From: Stenotrophomonas maltophilia | Lineage (GTDB): Bacteria; Pseudomonadota; Gammaproteobacteria; Xanthomonadales; Xanthomonadaceae | Assembly: GCF_002799245.1 (NCBI RefSeq) | Contig: NZ_NEQV01000010.1 | Location: forward strand, 40,656-104,655 | DNA length: 64,000 bases | Direction of reading: 5' to 3' | Shown: positions 39,693 to 48,664 of the stretch, piece after piece | How positions within the stretch are numbered: the first letter of the stretch is position 1 | Layout of the letters: every line of letters begins with the position of its first letter | Made by a program: the position numbers and the translations under genes | Notes under the pieces: generated by a model | Seen by the model: only the letters and a program-made list of their open reading frames with translations | The model's database searches: none | Told to the model about the DNA's origin: nothing

Positions 39693-41765
39693 TCAGCGCT
39701 GCAGCAACACCTGCTGCAGCGAAGGCAGCAGCACGCGATTGCCATGCGCGCTGAGATGATCACCATCGAAGAACAGCGGATGGCCATCGCGCTGCGCGGG
39801 ACACAGCGCGCCGTCGCAAAGCACCGGCATCGGGTCCCACAGCACGCCGCCCGGCAGCCCATCGACCACCTGCCGCAGGCTGCCCAGCATCGGCGCACGC
39901 AGCGTCTCCATCGCCTCGCGCGTGCTGTCCAGGCCGTTGCGGCAGACCTCGTTGCCCGCATTGAAGCGATCCGAGCAGCGATAGGGTGGCGCAGGCAGCA
40001 CCGGCTTGGGGGCCTCCAGCACGATGCGCACGCCACGCTCGGCCAGTGGCCGCCACTGCGCGACCGCCTCAAGCACTTCCGCCTCGCGCCCCGCCGCAGC
40101 TTCCGTGGTCAACTCGCCCGCCAACTGCGCCTGCGCATCAAACAACACGAACTGGTCGGACAGGCGCGGAATCCGCAGCGACACCAGTACCACGGCATCA
40201 CCCGGCTGCGCGCGCCGCGCGATATCGGCAAACACCGCCGCATCGAAATCGGTACAACCGGCACCCGCACCGCGCCACTTCTGCAGGCTCACCTGCGGGC
40301 ATCCCCCACGGCCATAGAGTGAAACCTCCGAGCCGGTTTCCAGCGCCAGCCGCTGCAGAAGCTCGATGTAGGCCATCGCATGCGAATCACCGGCAACGAA
40401 CACCCGCTTCGGCGCACCGGCCGGCAGTGAACGGTCACACTGTCCACGGGCATAGGTCCGCGCACTGCCGCCTTCGAAGCGATGCTTGGCGGCGATCAGT
40501 GCGCAATCGGGATAGTCAGCGGCCACGCTCTTGCCATTGGGGTACCAATCGGCCGGATGCCGGCTGACCGTACTCAACGACAGCCGCGGCGCCTGCAGAT
40601 AGAGCAACGTCTGGATGCCGGCTGCGCACAGCAGCACGACCGCGCCGGCCAGCACCCAACGACCAGGGCGCAGGTGCTGCGCCAATGTGCCGCGGAACGG
40701 CTGTTCCACCCAGCGCCACGACAGCCACGACAGCAGCAGCACCAGCGCCATCGCAGCGGTCATCTGCAATGGTGTCTGCAGGCCCACGGTCCAGCGCATC
40801 AGCACGAACACCGGCCAGTGCCACAGATACAGCGAGTACGACAGCAGGCCGATTCGGCGCATCGGAGCGCTGGCCAGCAGCCGCGCCACCCATGCCTGCG
40901 GATGGTGGTGCAATGCCCATAGCAGGCCTGCAGTGGCGAAGGCCGGCAGCAGGCCGTCAGGCCACGGCGAACGCCCTGCGCGCGCGGACCACAAGGCCCA
41001 GCCCAGCAGGGCCAGCGCCACCATGGCGATCAGGGAGAACACCGGCGCAGCGCGCTTCAGTGCCTGCCCGGTTGCCGGGTCCAGCGATTGGCGAACGTGC
41101 AGCAGCTGGAACAGCAGCACGCCCACCCCCAATTGCCAGAGGCGGGTGCTGGTGGCGTAGAACGCCCACGACGGCGGCGCCTCCCGCAGGCCCAGCAGGG
41201 CGGCGTGCAGCAGCGATGCCATGCTGACCAGGGCGAACAGGCCCAGGCTGATCCAGCGCCCGCGTGCGCCGCGCGCCCAGGCCAGGAACAGCAGCGGGAA
41301 CAACAGGTAGAACTGCTCTTCCACACCCAGCGACCAGGTATGGGTGTAGGGATTGAACTCGGCCCTGGGGGCGAAGTAATCGTTGCCGATCGCCGCCAGC
41401 ACCCAGTTGCTGAAGCCGAAGAACGCCATCAGCCCGGTCTTGTCGCTGGCTTCGCTGAGCCACGACTCGGGAATGAACAGCACGCTCGCCACGGCGGTCA
41501 GCAACAGGCAGGCCAGCAGCGCTGGCGCGATGCGACGGATGCGACGCGCATAGAAGCGCAGCATCGACTGCCCCAGCGACAGCGGCGGCAGCCGGTGCAC
41601 CGACGCGCTGACCACGAAGCCGGAGATGACGAAGAACACATCCACGCCGGTGAACCCGCCCGGCAACCACGCCGGGTCCAGGTGGAACACGATGACGGCC
41701 AGCACCGCGATCGCGCGCAGGCCATCAATGTGCGGCACGTAGCCGCGGCTTGGATCAGCGGTCAT
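39693..41765 (-). CDS. Membrane-bound O-acyltransferase with C-terminal SGNH domain (OafA/YrhL type)
   Basis: The 690-aa protein has an acyltransferase-3 domain with about ten membrane helices (IDGLRAIAVLAVIVFHLDP at the start, GFTGVDVFFVISGFV) and a periplasmic SGNH hydrolase-like domain from about residue 400. The catalytic Ser and its neighbours are in GDSHAMAY (D460, S461), with the Asp-x-x-His pair at D667/H670 in DGDHLS. Proteins of this type O-acetylate surface polysaccharides such as LPS O-antigen. ATG at 41763-41765 is used; one four codons upstream is possible. Confidence 0.93.
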   Translation of the reverse strand: MTADPSRGYVPHIDGLRAIAVLAVIVFHLDPAWLPGGFTGVDVFFVISGFVVSASVHRLPPLSLGQSMLRFYARRIRRIAPALLACLLLTAVASVLFIPESWLSEASDKTGLMAFFGFSNWVLAAIGNDYFAPRAEFNPYTHTWSLGVEEQFYLLFPLLFLAWARGARGRWISLGLFALVSMASLLHAALLGLREAPPSWAFYATSTRLWQLGVGVLLFQLLHVRQSLDPATGQALKRAAPVFSLIAMVALALLGWALWSARAGRSPWPDGLLPAFATAGLLWALHHHPQAWVARLLASAPMRRIGLLSYSLYLWHWPVFVLMRWTVGLQTPLQMTAAMALVLLLSWLSWRWVEQPFRGTLAQHLRPGRWVLAGAVVLLCAAGIQTLLYLQAPRLSLSTVSRHPADWYPNGKSVAADYPDCALIAAKHRFEGGSARTYARGQCDRSLPAGAPKRVFVAGDSHAMAYIELLQRLALETGSEVSLYGRGGCPQVSLQKWRGAGAGCTDFDAAVFADIARRAQPGDAVVLVSLRIPRLSDQFVLFDAQAQLAGELTTEAAAGREAEVLEAVAQWRPLAERGVRIVLEAPKPVLPAPPYRCSDRFNAGNEVCRNGLDSTREAMETLRAPMLGSLRQVVDGLPGGVLWDPMPVLCDGALCPAQRDGHPLFFDGDHLSAHGNRVLLPSLQQVLLQR

Positions 41766-41813
41766 CCCTTCCCCCACGGCCGCGACGGCAGCGCGCCCGC
41801 GGCGGTCACGCGT

Positions 41814-42494
41814 TTACCAGACCAGGTCGTCCGGCACCTGGTATTGCGGGTCCGCGTACGGATCTTCCTCGGCCGGCGCATTCGGGTCGACCTTCAGTGC
41901 CACCGACGCGGCGAACACCGCTTCGGACTGCGCCAGCACTTCGGCGGTCACCAGCAGGTAGCGGCCATTGAGCTGGACCACACCCAGCTCGCCGGCGTTG
42001 AGCGCGGTCAGCTGTTCGGCGGTCACATAGATGCGCTTGATCTTGCCGCCGTACGGGAAGTGGCGGGCAATGTCCGCCGCTTCGGCATTCAGGCCCTTGT
42101 CCTTCAGCAGTTCTTCCAGCTTGGCCTTGGCCTCGCGGCGCACACGCGCTTCTTCCTGCTTCAGGCGCTCGGTCTCGATGCGCTCTTCCTTTTCCCGTTG
42201 CGCGCGGATGGCATAGGCCTTGGCCAGGTCCATCTCTTCAGCGCTGCGCGGCTTGCGCGGGCCCTGCTGGCCCGGGCCACGCGACTGGCCGGGCTTGCCC
42301 GGGCCACCGTGGCCATGCCCACGACGCTCGCCGGGCTTGTGCTCGCCCCTGCCGGCGCCCTGCGGCTTTCCATTGCCGTTGCCACCCTTGCCCTGCGGGC
42401 GGCCATCACGGCGGGGGCCATCATTCTTGCGCTCGGGCTTGGGCGCGGGCTTGAAGCCCAGGCCCATCAGCTGGTCGCGGAGGGTATCGCTCAT
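41814..42494 (-). CDS. DUF2058 family protein
   Basis: The 226-aa protein starts MSDTLRDQLMGLGFKP, the family signature, and ends with the conserved domain HFPYGGKIKRIYVTAEQLTAL to PDDLVW. Between them is a Gly/Lys/Pro/Gln-rich, disordered region (about 20-85) and a charged helix. The family is described as nucleoprotein or polynucleotide-associated; its role is unknown. It is the third gene after ugd and slyX on the minus strand and probably cotranscribed. Confidence 0.87.
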   Translation of the reverse strand: MSDTLRDQLMGLGFKPAPKPERKNDGPRRDGRPQGKGGNGNGKPQGAGRGEHKPGERRGHGHGGPGKPGQSRGPGQQGPRKPRSAEEMDLAKAYAIRAQREKEERIETERLKQEEARVRREAKAKLEELLKDKGLNAEAADIARHFPYGGKIKRIYVTAEQLTALNAGELGVVQLNGRYLLVTAEVLAQSEAVFAASVALKVDPNAPAEEDPYADPQYQVPDDLVW

Positions 42495-42504
42495 AGGATT
42501 CGGA

Positions 42505-42747
42505 TCAGTAGTGCGGCGGCGGCGGTTCGCTCGCCGGATCGGAAGAATTCAGCGCGTTGCGGACCTTGCCCAGGTCTTCCAGCAGCACGCGCAGCACGTC
42601 GGCGTTGCGCATGCCCTGCATGCGGGCATCGGCCAGTGCATCGCTCAGTTCGGCCAGCGCCTGTTCCTGGAAGGACACGCGCATTTCCAGCTCGACCAGG
42701 CGCGCTTCCAGCGCCTGCTCGCGTTCGGTGGGCAGCAGATCAGACAT
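42505..42747 (-). CDS. slyX: SlyX family protein
   Basis: Small 80-aa coiled-coil protein with the typical N-terminal LEARLVELEMRVSFQEQALAEL and C-terminal PPPPHY. Its function is not known; in enterobacteria slyX lies near slyD. The start is the ATG at 42745-42747, inside the 3' end of ugd; the two genes overlap by 8 bp. Confidence 0.9.
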   Translation of the reverse strand: MSDLLPTEREQALEARLVELEMRVSFQEQALAELSDALADARMQGMRNADVLRVLLEDLGKVRNALNSSDPASEPPPPHY

Positions 42748-44089
42748 GCAGCGAGCGCCCCCGGCCAATGCCGTAATACGCCAGGCCCGCCGCTTCCACA
42801 TCCGCCGGTTCGTACAGGTTGCGGCCGTCAAACACCACCGCGTCCTTCAACTGCTCGCGCAGCTTCTGGAAATCGGGGCTGCGGAACTGCTTCCACTCGG
42901 TCACCACGACCAGTGCATCGGCCCCCTGCAGCGCCTCGTTGGCGTTGCTGCAGAACACCAGGTCATCGCGTTCACCGAAGATGCGCTGCGACTCGTGCAT
43001 CGCTTCCGGATCGTAGGCACGCACCGTCGCACCGCCTTCCCACAGCTGCGCCAGCAGGCGACGGCTGGAGGCTTCGCGCATGTCGTCGGTGTTCGGCTTG
43101 AATGCCAGGCCCCACACGGCAAAGGTCTTGCCACGCACGCCTTCGTCTTCACCCTTGTCGTAATGACGCTGGATCAGGGCGAACAGATGGCCCTTCTGCG
43201 CATCGTTGACCGCTTCCACTGCGTTCAACAGCTTCGGCTCCAGGCCGGCCTGCTGCGCGGTGCGGGCCAGCGCCTGCACATCCTTGGGGAAGCACGAGCC
43301 GCCGTAACCGGCGCCCGGGTAGATGAAATGCCAGCCGATGCGCGGATCCGAGCCGATGCCCTGGCGGACCTGCTCGACGTCGGCACCGACACGCTCGGCG
43401 ATGTTGGCGATTTCGTTCATGAACGAGATCTTGGTCGCCAGCATCGCGTTGGCGGCGTACTTGGTCAGCTCCGCCGAGCGCACGTCCATTTCCACCACGC
43501 GGTCGTGGTTGCGGTTGAACGGCGCGTACAGGCGCCGCATCACCGCCACCGACTCGGCGCTGGTCGCGCCGATGATGATGCGATCCGGGCGCATGCAGTC
43601 GGCAACGGCGTCGCCTTCCTTCAGGAATTCCGGGTTGGACACCACATCGAAGGCGATGTCCGCGCCACGTGCAGCCAGCTCTGCGGCAATGGCGGCGCGT
43701 ACCTTGTCGGCGGTGCCCACCGGCACCGTCGACTTGTTGACCACCACGGTCGGCACGCTCATGTGCCGGCCGATGGTGCGGGCCACAGCCAGCACGTACT
43801 GCAGATCAGCGCTGCCATCCTCGTCCGGCGGCGTGCCGACGGCGATGAACACGACCTGGCCGTGGCCGATCGCGGCCGCGGCATCGGTGGTGAACGCCAG
43901 CCGCGACGCGGCGTGGTTGGCCTTCACCATCGGCTCCAGGCCCGGCTCATAGATCGGGATGATGCCCTGGTTGAGGCCATCGACCTTGGCCTGGTCGATA
44001 TCGACGCAGACCACCTGGTGGCCGACGTCGGCCAGGCAGGTACCGGTCACCAGCCCTACATAACCGGTACCGAAAATCGCAACGCGCAT
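42740..44089 (-). CDS. ugd: UDP-glucose 6-dehydrogenase
   Basis: Oxidises UDP-glucose to UDP-glucuronate with two NAD+, for exopolysaccharide or lipid A modification. The 449-aa protein has the N-terminal Rossmann motif FGTGYVGLVTG, the catalytic cysteine C266 in GGSCFPKD, and the C-terminal UDP-binding domain VWGLAFKPNTDDMREASS. Length is normal. A cluster for surface polysaccharide is not otherwise obvious, but the acyltransferase nearby is compatible. Confidence 0.96.
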   Translation of the reverse strand: MRVAIFGTGYVGLVTGTCLADVGHQVVCVDIDQAKVDGLNQGIIPIYEPGLEPMVKANHAASRLAFTTDAAAAIGHGQVVFIAVGTPPDEDGSADLQYVLAVARTIGRHMSVPTVVVNKSTVPVGTADKVRAAIAAELAARGADIAFDVVSNPEFLKEGDAVADCMRPDRIIIGATSAESVAVMRRLYAPFNRNHDRVVEMDVRSAELTKYAANAMLATKISFMNEIANIAERVGADVEQVRQGIGSDPRIGWHFIYPGAGYGGSCFPKDVQALARTAQQAGLEPKLLNAVEAVNDAQKGHLFALIQRHYDKGEDEGVRGKTFAVWGLAFKPNTDDMREASSRRLLAQLWEGGATVRAYDPEAMHESQRIFGERDDLVFCSNANEALQGADALVVVTEWKQFRSPDFQKLREQLKDAVVFDGRNLYEPADVEAAGLAYYGIGRGRSLHV

Positions 44090-44112
44090 GTCCGTGCAGG
44101 CTCCGTGGTGGC

Positions 44113-45090
44113 TTACGGCAGGACGCCCAGCAGCTCGACGTCAAACGTCAGAGTCGCGTTCGGGCCGATCGGGCCACCCGGGGTACCGTTCTCACCGTAC
44201 GCGAGCTCGCCCGGGATCCAGAAGCGGTACTTCGAACCGACCGGCATCAGCGCGACGCCTTCGGTCCAGCCCTTGATCACCTGGTCCAGGCCGAACTCGG
44301 CCGGCTGGCGACCGTAGGAGCTGTCGAACACGGTGCCGTTGAGCAGCTTGCCTTCGTAGTTCACGCGCACCTTGCTGCTCGGCAGCGGACGCTCGCCGCT
44401 GCCCGGGCGGATGATCTGGTACTGCAGGCCCGACGGGGTGGTCACCACGCCCGGCTGGGTCTTGTTCTTGGCCAGGAACGCGTTGCCTTCCTCGCGGTTG
44501 GTCTGCGCGGCGGCGGCAGCCTTGGCCTGCATTTCGGCCTGCTTGCTGCCCATGAAGGCCTGGATGGTGGCGGTCGCGTCAGCTTCCGTCATCTTCGGCT
44601 GACCCTTGCTCAGGCCGGTGCTGATCGCGTCAAACAGCGAGGCGACATCGATGTCGTCCTTCAGCTGTGCCAGCGACGGGCCGACCGAGTACGAGCCGAT
44701 CATCTGCGACACTTTGACGCGATCAACCTTCGGCGGCTGCGAACCCGGAGCCATGCCCGGCACCTGCTGGCCACTGCGGGCCATCACGACCTGGCGCAGC
44801 GCGGCATCGGTGGCCTTGGCCTGTTCCTGGGTGATCTGCGGCTGCAGGCCTTCGAACGAACGCTCCACGGCGGTGCGCAGCGCGGCCACATCGATCTCAT
44901 CGGCGATCGGGGTGAACGACTTGGCGACATCAAGGCCGATGGCGTAGCCGAGCTTCTGCTTGGGGGAATTCAAGGTTGCGGTCTCCTTGGCGGCCGCGGG
45001 GGCAGCCGGTTGTTGCGACAAAGCGACACCCGAAGTGCCCATCGCCAGAATCAGAACCGACGCCGCGGCGCCGCGCATTCCCATCTTCAT
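44113..45090 (-). CDS. FKBP-type peptidyl-prolyl isomerase, exported, with two N-terminal dimerisation-like modules
   Basis: The 325-aa protein has a signal peptide (cleavage after about residue 25), then two repeats of the FKBP_N helical module (KQKLGYAIGLDVAKSF at about 44 and VKVSQMIGSYSVGPSL at about 126), and a C-terminal FKBP domain with VRVNYEGKLLNGTVFDSSY and WIPGELAYGENG. FkpA and Mip have one such N-terminal module; two is unusual. The ATG at 45088-45090 is chosen because AGGA lies nine bases before it; ATG at 45099 is too close to any ribosome site. Confidence 0.9.
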   Translation of the reverse strand: MKMGMRGAAASVLILAMGTSGVALSQQPAAPAAAKETATLNSPKQKLGYAIGLDVAKSFTPIADEIDVAALRTAVERSFEGLQPQITQEQAKATDAALRQVVMARSGQQVPGMAPGSQPPKVDRVKVSQMIGSYSVGPSLAQLKDDIDVASLFDAISTGLSKGQPKMTEADATATIQAFMGSKQAEMQAKAAAAAQTNREEGNAFLAKNKTQPGVVTTPSGLQYQIIRPGSGERPLPSSKVRVNYEGKLLNGTVFDSSYGRQPAEFGLDQVIKGWTEGVALMPVGSKYRFWIPGELAYGENGTPGGPIGPNATLTFDVELLGVLP

Positions 45091-45186
45091 TCGCTGCATT
45101 CCTGGAAGTGTCTGGGCGCCGACGTCGGCGCGAAAAGAAGCATTGTCGCACGCATGCCGTCGATGTCGAGGCATCCGCGCCGGATA

Positions 45187-45774
45187 TCAATGCGTGGCGG
45201 CGGCGGCCAGCGCCTTGTCGATCGCCGCGGTCAGCTGCGGATCGTCCGGCGTCACCTTGCTGGCGAACTGGGCGATGACCTTGCCATCGCGACCGACCAG
45301 GTACTTGTGGAAGTTCCAGCCCGGCGCCACGCCGGTGGCTGCGGTCAGCCGCTGGTACAGCGGCGTGGCCTCCGCGCCGACCACATGCACCTTCTCGAAC
45401 ATCGGGAACTTGACGCCGTAGGTGAGCGTGCAGAAATCCTGGATCTGCTTCTCGTCACCCGGCTCCTGGCCCTTGAAATCGTTGGACGGGAAACCGAGCA
45501 CGGCAAAGCCGCGGCCGGCATAACGCTTCTGCAGCGCCTCCAGGCCTTCGTACTGAGGGGTATAGCCGCACTTGCTTGCGGTATTGACCACCAGCAGCAC
45601 CTGCCCGTGGTAGCGCTGCTGCAGGTTGACCTGCTGCTTGCTGGCCAGCGGGCGGTATTCCAGGTCCAGCAGGTCGGCCGCCAGCACCTGGGCGGAACCG
45701 GCCAGGCCGGCCACCAGCAGGGTCAGCAGGGACAGGCCGCGCAGGCGGCACGGGATAACGGTCGGCAGGGGCAT
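45187..45774 (-). CDS. Glutathione peroxidase family protein, exported
   Basis: Thiol peroxidase of the BtuE/GPx group, 195 aa. It starts with a signal sequence (about residues 1-32 ending in VLA) so it should be periplasmic, which differs from the cytoplasmic E. coli BtuE. The catalytic cysteine is C69 in NTASKCGYTPQY, with GFPSNDFKGQEPG and WNFHKYLVGRDG giving the other tetrad residues. It is cysteine- and not selenocysteine-dependent. Separated by 96 bp from the FKBP isomerase. Confidence 0.9.
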   Translation of the reverse strand: MPLPTVIPCRLRGLSLLTLLVAGLAGSAQVLAADLLDLEYRPLASKQQVNLQQRYHGQVLLVVNTASKCGYTPQYEGLEALQKRYAGRGFAVLGFPSNDFKGQEPGDEKQIQDFCTLTYGVKFPMFEKVHVVGAEATPLYQRLTAATGVAPGWNFHKYLVGRDGKVIAQFASKVTPDDPQLTAAIDKALAAAATH

Positions 45775-46075
45775 CGAGAGCAGTCCGCAGTAGCCATTCA
45801 CAGGGCCGGCCGGTAGCGGCCGGGAATCGGCCGAACTATAGCACCGGCCCCCCGCCCCCTTCGTTGCAACGGGCGCTGGCGGCTTTGCGCGGCGTGGCGT
45901 TTCCGTGCAAGGCCCACCAGCAATGGCGCTGCAATGACATAGCATGGACAACACTGAATGGAAGGCGGAACGGGATCAGCCCGCACTTCAATTCTATTTC
46001 CCTTGTAAATCAAATGGATAATGGGATATTTCAGCGATTTGACTACCCCTGCCATCAGTTGGGGACGGCAAGGGG
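45775..46075. other. Intergenic region of lower GC, no gene seen
   Basis: The gap between the divergent glutathione peroxidase and the envelope operon is 366 bp. Its middle (about 45,950-46,060) is clearly less GC-rich than the flanks, with TTCTATTTCCCTTGTAAATC and GGATAATGGGATATTTCAG. I find no convincing open frame, tRNA or repeat. The promoter of the operon is at the right end. Confidence 0.55.
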
Positions 46076-46115
46076 TTGCACGTAGGCGTGCCGGTGTTAT
46101 AGTTGCATACAACAC
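46076..46115 (+). promoter_or_regulatory. Promoter with overlapping GntR/YtrA-type operator for the envelope operon
   Basis: TTGCAC and TATAGT are spaced by 16 bp. The -10 lies inside a 22-bp imperfect palindrome (46094-46115) with arms GTGTTATA and TATACAACAC-like TACAACAC; seven of eleven pairs match. Such palindromes beginning GTGT and ending ACAC are bound by YtrA-subfamily GntR repressors, and the second gene of the operon encodes one. Confidence 0.6.
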
Positions 46116-46140
46116 CAGTCACCTGAGACAGGGGGAAGCC

Positions 46141-46377
46141 ATGAACGCCCGGATCCGTCGCAACCTCACCGCACCCGCGGCCGCTGCTGTTTCGACCCTG
46201 ATCGTGCTGGCCTGGCTGGCCACGCCAACCGCCCCCGCCTCCCCCGACAGTGCGCAGGACGCAACCGTTTCACCGGCCGGGAACGCCGATCCCTCCCCCA
46301 CTCCCCCGCGTCGGCTGCACAGCTCCCTGTCCATGCCGTATTTCTCGTTCGCCCAGCCGCTGACCCCACGGAGCTGA
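46141..46377 (+). CDS. Small exported protein of unknown function, first gene of the envelope operon
   Basis: The 78-aa product has a basic N-terminus (MNARIRRNL), one hydrophobic segment (about 11-31) and a Pro/Ser-rich tail ending SMPYFSFAQPLTPRS. It may be a secreted peptide or a membrane-anchored one. A clear AGGGGGA ribosome site precedes the ATG. It lies 25 bp after the operator and 2 bp before the GntR regulator. I do not recognise the family. Confidence 0.72.
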   Translation: MNARIRRNLTAPAAAAVSTLIVLAWLATPTAPASPDSAQDATVSPAGNADPSPTPPRRLHSSLSMPYFSFAQPLTPRS

Positions 46378-46379
46378 AT

Positions 46380-46739
46380 ATGAGCGACATCCAGTGGAGC
46401 GACGGCGCTCCCATCTACCGTCAGTTGAAGGAGCGCGTGATCGCCATGATGCTCGACGGAATCCTCAAGCCGGGCGATGCCCTGCCTTCGGTGCGCCAGG
46501 TGGCCGCCGACTACCAGCTCAACCCCATCACCGTTTCGCGCGCCTACCAGGAACTGGCCGATGAAGGCCTGGTCGAGAAGCGCCGCGGCCTGGGCATGTT
46601 CATGACCGAGCAGGCGGCCACGCAGCTGCGCAGCAGCGAGCGCGACCGCTTCCTCAACGAAGAATGGCCGGCGGTGCTGGAGCGCATCCAGCGCCTGGGC
46701 CTGAGCCTCGACGAATTGCTGCCCCAGGGGAAAGTCTGA
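46380..46739 (+). CDS. GntR-family regulator, YtrA subfamily
   Basis: The 119-aa protein has the winged helix typical of GntR (APIYRQLKERVIAMMLDGIL, PSVRQVAADYQLNPITVSR, EKRRGLGMFM) and only a short helical tail, which defines YtrA-type regulators. These usually repress an ABC transporter operon that includes their own gene, in response to envelope stress such as cell-wall antibiotics. The ABC ATPase gene overlaps its stop. The operator candidate lies upstream. Confidence 0.92.
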   Translation: MSDIQWSDGAPIYRQLKERVIAMMLDGILKPGDALPSVRQVAADYQLNPITVSRAYQELADEGLVEKRRGLGMFMTEQAATQLRSSERDRFLNEEWPAVLERIQRLGLSLDELLPQGKV

Positions 46740-47614
46740 TGAATAGCACTGCAAGCGAACCCGTCATCTCCGCCCGAGGCCTGCGCAAGGCCTACAAGAC
46801 CACGGTGGCCCTCGACAATGCCAGCTTCAGCATTCCGAGCGGGCGCATCGTCGGCCTGATCGGGCCCAATGGCGCCGGCAAGACCACCGCATTGAAGGCC
46901 ATCCTGGGCCTGACCTCGGTGGAAGGCGAGTTGAGCGTGCTGGGCCGTGACCCGCGGCTGCACCGCGACGAGCTGATGAACGACATCTGCTTCATCGCCG
47001 ACGTCGCCGTGCTGCCGCGCTGGCTGAAGGTGCGCGAAGCCATCGATTTCGTCGCCGGCGTCCATCCGCGCTTCGACCGCGCCCGCTGCGAGCGCTTCCT
47101 GGCCAACACCAAGCTGCAGCCCAAGCAACGCGTGCGCGAATTGTCCAAAGGCATGATCGTGCAGCTGCACCTGGCGCTGGTGATGGCCATCGACGCCCGC
47201 ATCCTGGTGCTGGACGAGCCCACCCTGGGCCTGGACATCCTGTACCGCAAGGAGTTCTACCAGCGCCTGCTGGAAGACTATTTCGACGAACAGAAGACCA
47301 TCATCGTCACCACCCACCAGGTGGAGGAGATCGAGCACATCCTCAGCGACGTCATGTTCATCCGTGATGGCCGCATCGTGCTCGACGCGGAAATGGACGA
47401 CGTCGGCCAGCGCTACACCGAGCTGCTGGTCAATGCCGACCAGCTGGAGACCGCGCGTGCGCTGAAGCCGATCGACGAGCGCAGCCTGGCATTCGGCAAG
47501 ACCGTGATGCTGTTCGATGGCGTGCCGCGCACCCAGCTCTCCACCCTTGGCGAGACCCGCAGCCCGGGCCTGGCCGACCTGTTCGTCGCCATCATGAAGG
47601 GGACCTACGCATGA
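46739..47614 (+). CDS. ABC transporter ATP-binding protein
   Basis: The 291-aa protein has Walker A GPNGAGKTT (42-50), a signature ELSKGMIVQ that departs from LSGGQ in the second glycine, Walker B ILVLDEPTLGLD and the switch His in TTHQVEEIE. The C-terminal part (about 215-291) is an extra domain after the NBD. The pattern is typical of YtrB-like exporters with an ABC-2 type permease. The ATG overlaps the regulator stop (TGATG). Confidence 0.93.
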   Translation: MNSTASEPVISARGLRKAYKTTVALDNASFSIPSGRIVGLIGPNGAGKTTALKAILGLTSVEGELSVLGRDPRLHRDELMNDICFIADVAVLPRWLKVREAIDFVAGVHPRFDRARCERFLANTKLQPKQRVRELSKGMIVQLHLALVMAIDARILVLDEPTLGLDILYRKEFYQRLLEDYFDEQKTIIVTTHQVEEIEHILSDVMFIRDGRIVLDAEMDDVGQRYTELLVNADQLETARALKPIDERSLAFGKTVMLFDGVPRTQLSTLGETRSPGLADLFVAIMKGTYA

Positions 47615-48639
47615 ATGCCGTCAACCACCCCGTCAGCCCGATGGGCACCCTGCGCTGGCTGCTCAAGCGCGAGTACTGGGAGAACCGTGGCGGTTTCCTG
47701 TACGCGCCGCTGATCGCCGGCCTGATCTCGCTGGTGATGAGCACCGTCGGCATCGCCTTCGGCCTGTTCGCCCTGCACCGGGCCGCGCGTGATGGCGGCC
47801 TGCACATCGACGGCGAAGACGTGAACATCAACGGCCTGGACCTGGCCCTGCTGACCCGCGACATCAGTCCCAAGGACCTGACCGACCTCGGCAACGGCCT
47901 CGACCTGACCCTGGTGCTCAGCTCGGCCTGGCCGTTCCTGGTACTGGCCTTCGTGGTGTTCTTCTACTGCCTGGGCGCCCTGTACGACGACCGCCGCGAC
48001 CGCAGCATCCTGTTCTGGAAGTCGCTGCCGCTGTCGGACACCCAGACCGTGCTGTCCAAGGTGATCAGCGCGCTGATCGTGGCCCCGCTGATCGCGGTGA
48101 TCGCCGGCATCATCACCATGTTCGGCTTCATGCTGGTGATCAGCATCGTCGCGCTGATGCACGGCGGCAGCCCGATGACCCTGATCTGGGGCCCGGCCAG
48201 CCCGCTGACCCTGGCCGCCGGTCACCTGGCCTGGATCCCGGTCTACGCCCTGTGGGCCCTGCCCACCGCCGGCTGGCTGCTGCTGTGCTCGGCCTGGGCC
48301 CGCACCAAGCCGTTCCTGTGGGCAGTGATGCTGCCGCTGTTCGCCGGCGTCATCGTCAGCACCACCAAGGTGATGCCGCTGATCGGCCTGACCACGGGCT
48401 GGTTCTGGCAGAACATCGTCGGCCGGCTGCTGCTGGGCGGCGTGCCGGGCACGGACCTGGTGTATCGCCTCAGCGCCGATGAAGGCTCGCGCCGCGATCT
48501 CGAATCGGTGGTCAGCCTGATGTCACCGGCCTCGCAGCTGAAGTCGCTGGCGATGCCGGAACTGTGGATCGGTGCCGCCGTCGGCGTCGTGTTCATCGTC
48601 CTTGCCATCCGCCTGCGCAAGCGCGCCGGCGAAATCTGA
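47611..48639 (+). CDS. ABC transporter permease
   Basis: The 342-aa protein has about six membrane segments with a large first extracytoplasmic region (about 55-105) and the DDRRDRSILFWKSLPLSDTQTVLSK loop typical of ABC-2 permeases. The ATG overlaps the ATPase stop by four bases (ATGA). With the preceding gene it forms an exporter of unknown substrate. Confidence 0.9.
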   Translation: MNAVNHPVSPMGTLRWLLKREYWENRGGFLYAPLIAGLISLVMSTVGIAFGLFALHRAARDGGLHIDGEDVNINGLDLALLTRDISPKDLTDLGNGLDLTLVLSSAWPFLVLAFVVFFYCLGALYDDRRDRSILFWKSLPLSDTQTVLSKVISALIVAPLIAVIAGIITMFGFMLVISIVALMHGGSPMTLIWGPASPLTLAAGHLAWIPVYALWALPTAGWLLLCSAWARTKPFLWAVMLPLFAGVIVSTTKVMPLIGLTTGWFWQNIVGRLLLGGVPGTDLVYRLSADEGSRRDLESVVSLMSPASQLKSLAMPELWIGAAVGVVFIVLAIRLRKRAGEI

Positions 48640-48664
48640 TTCCATCCACCCGGAGGCACCACCC

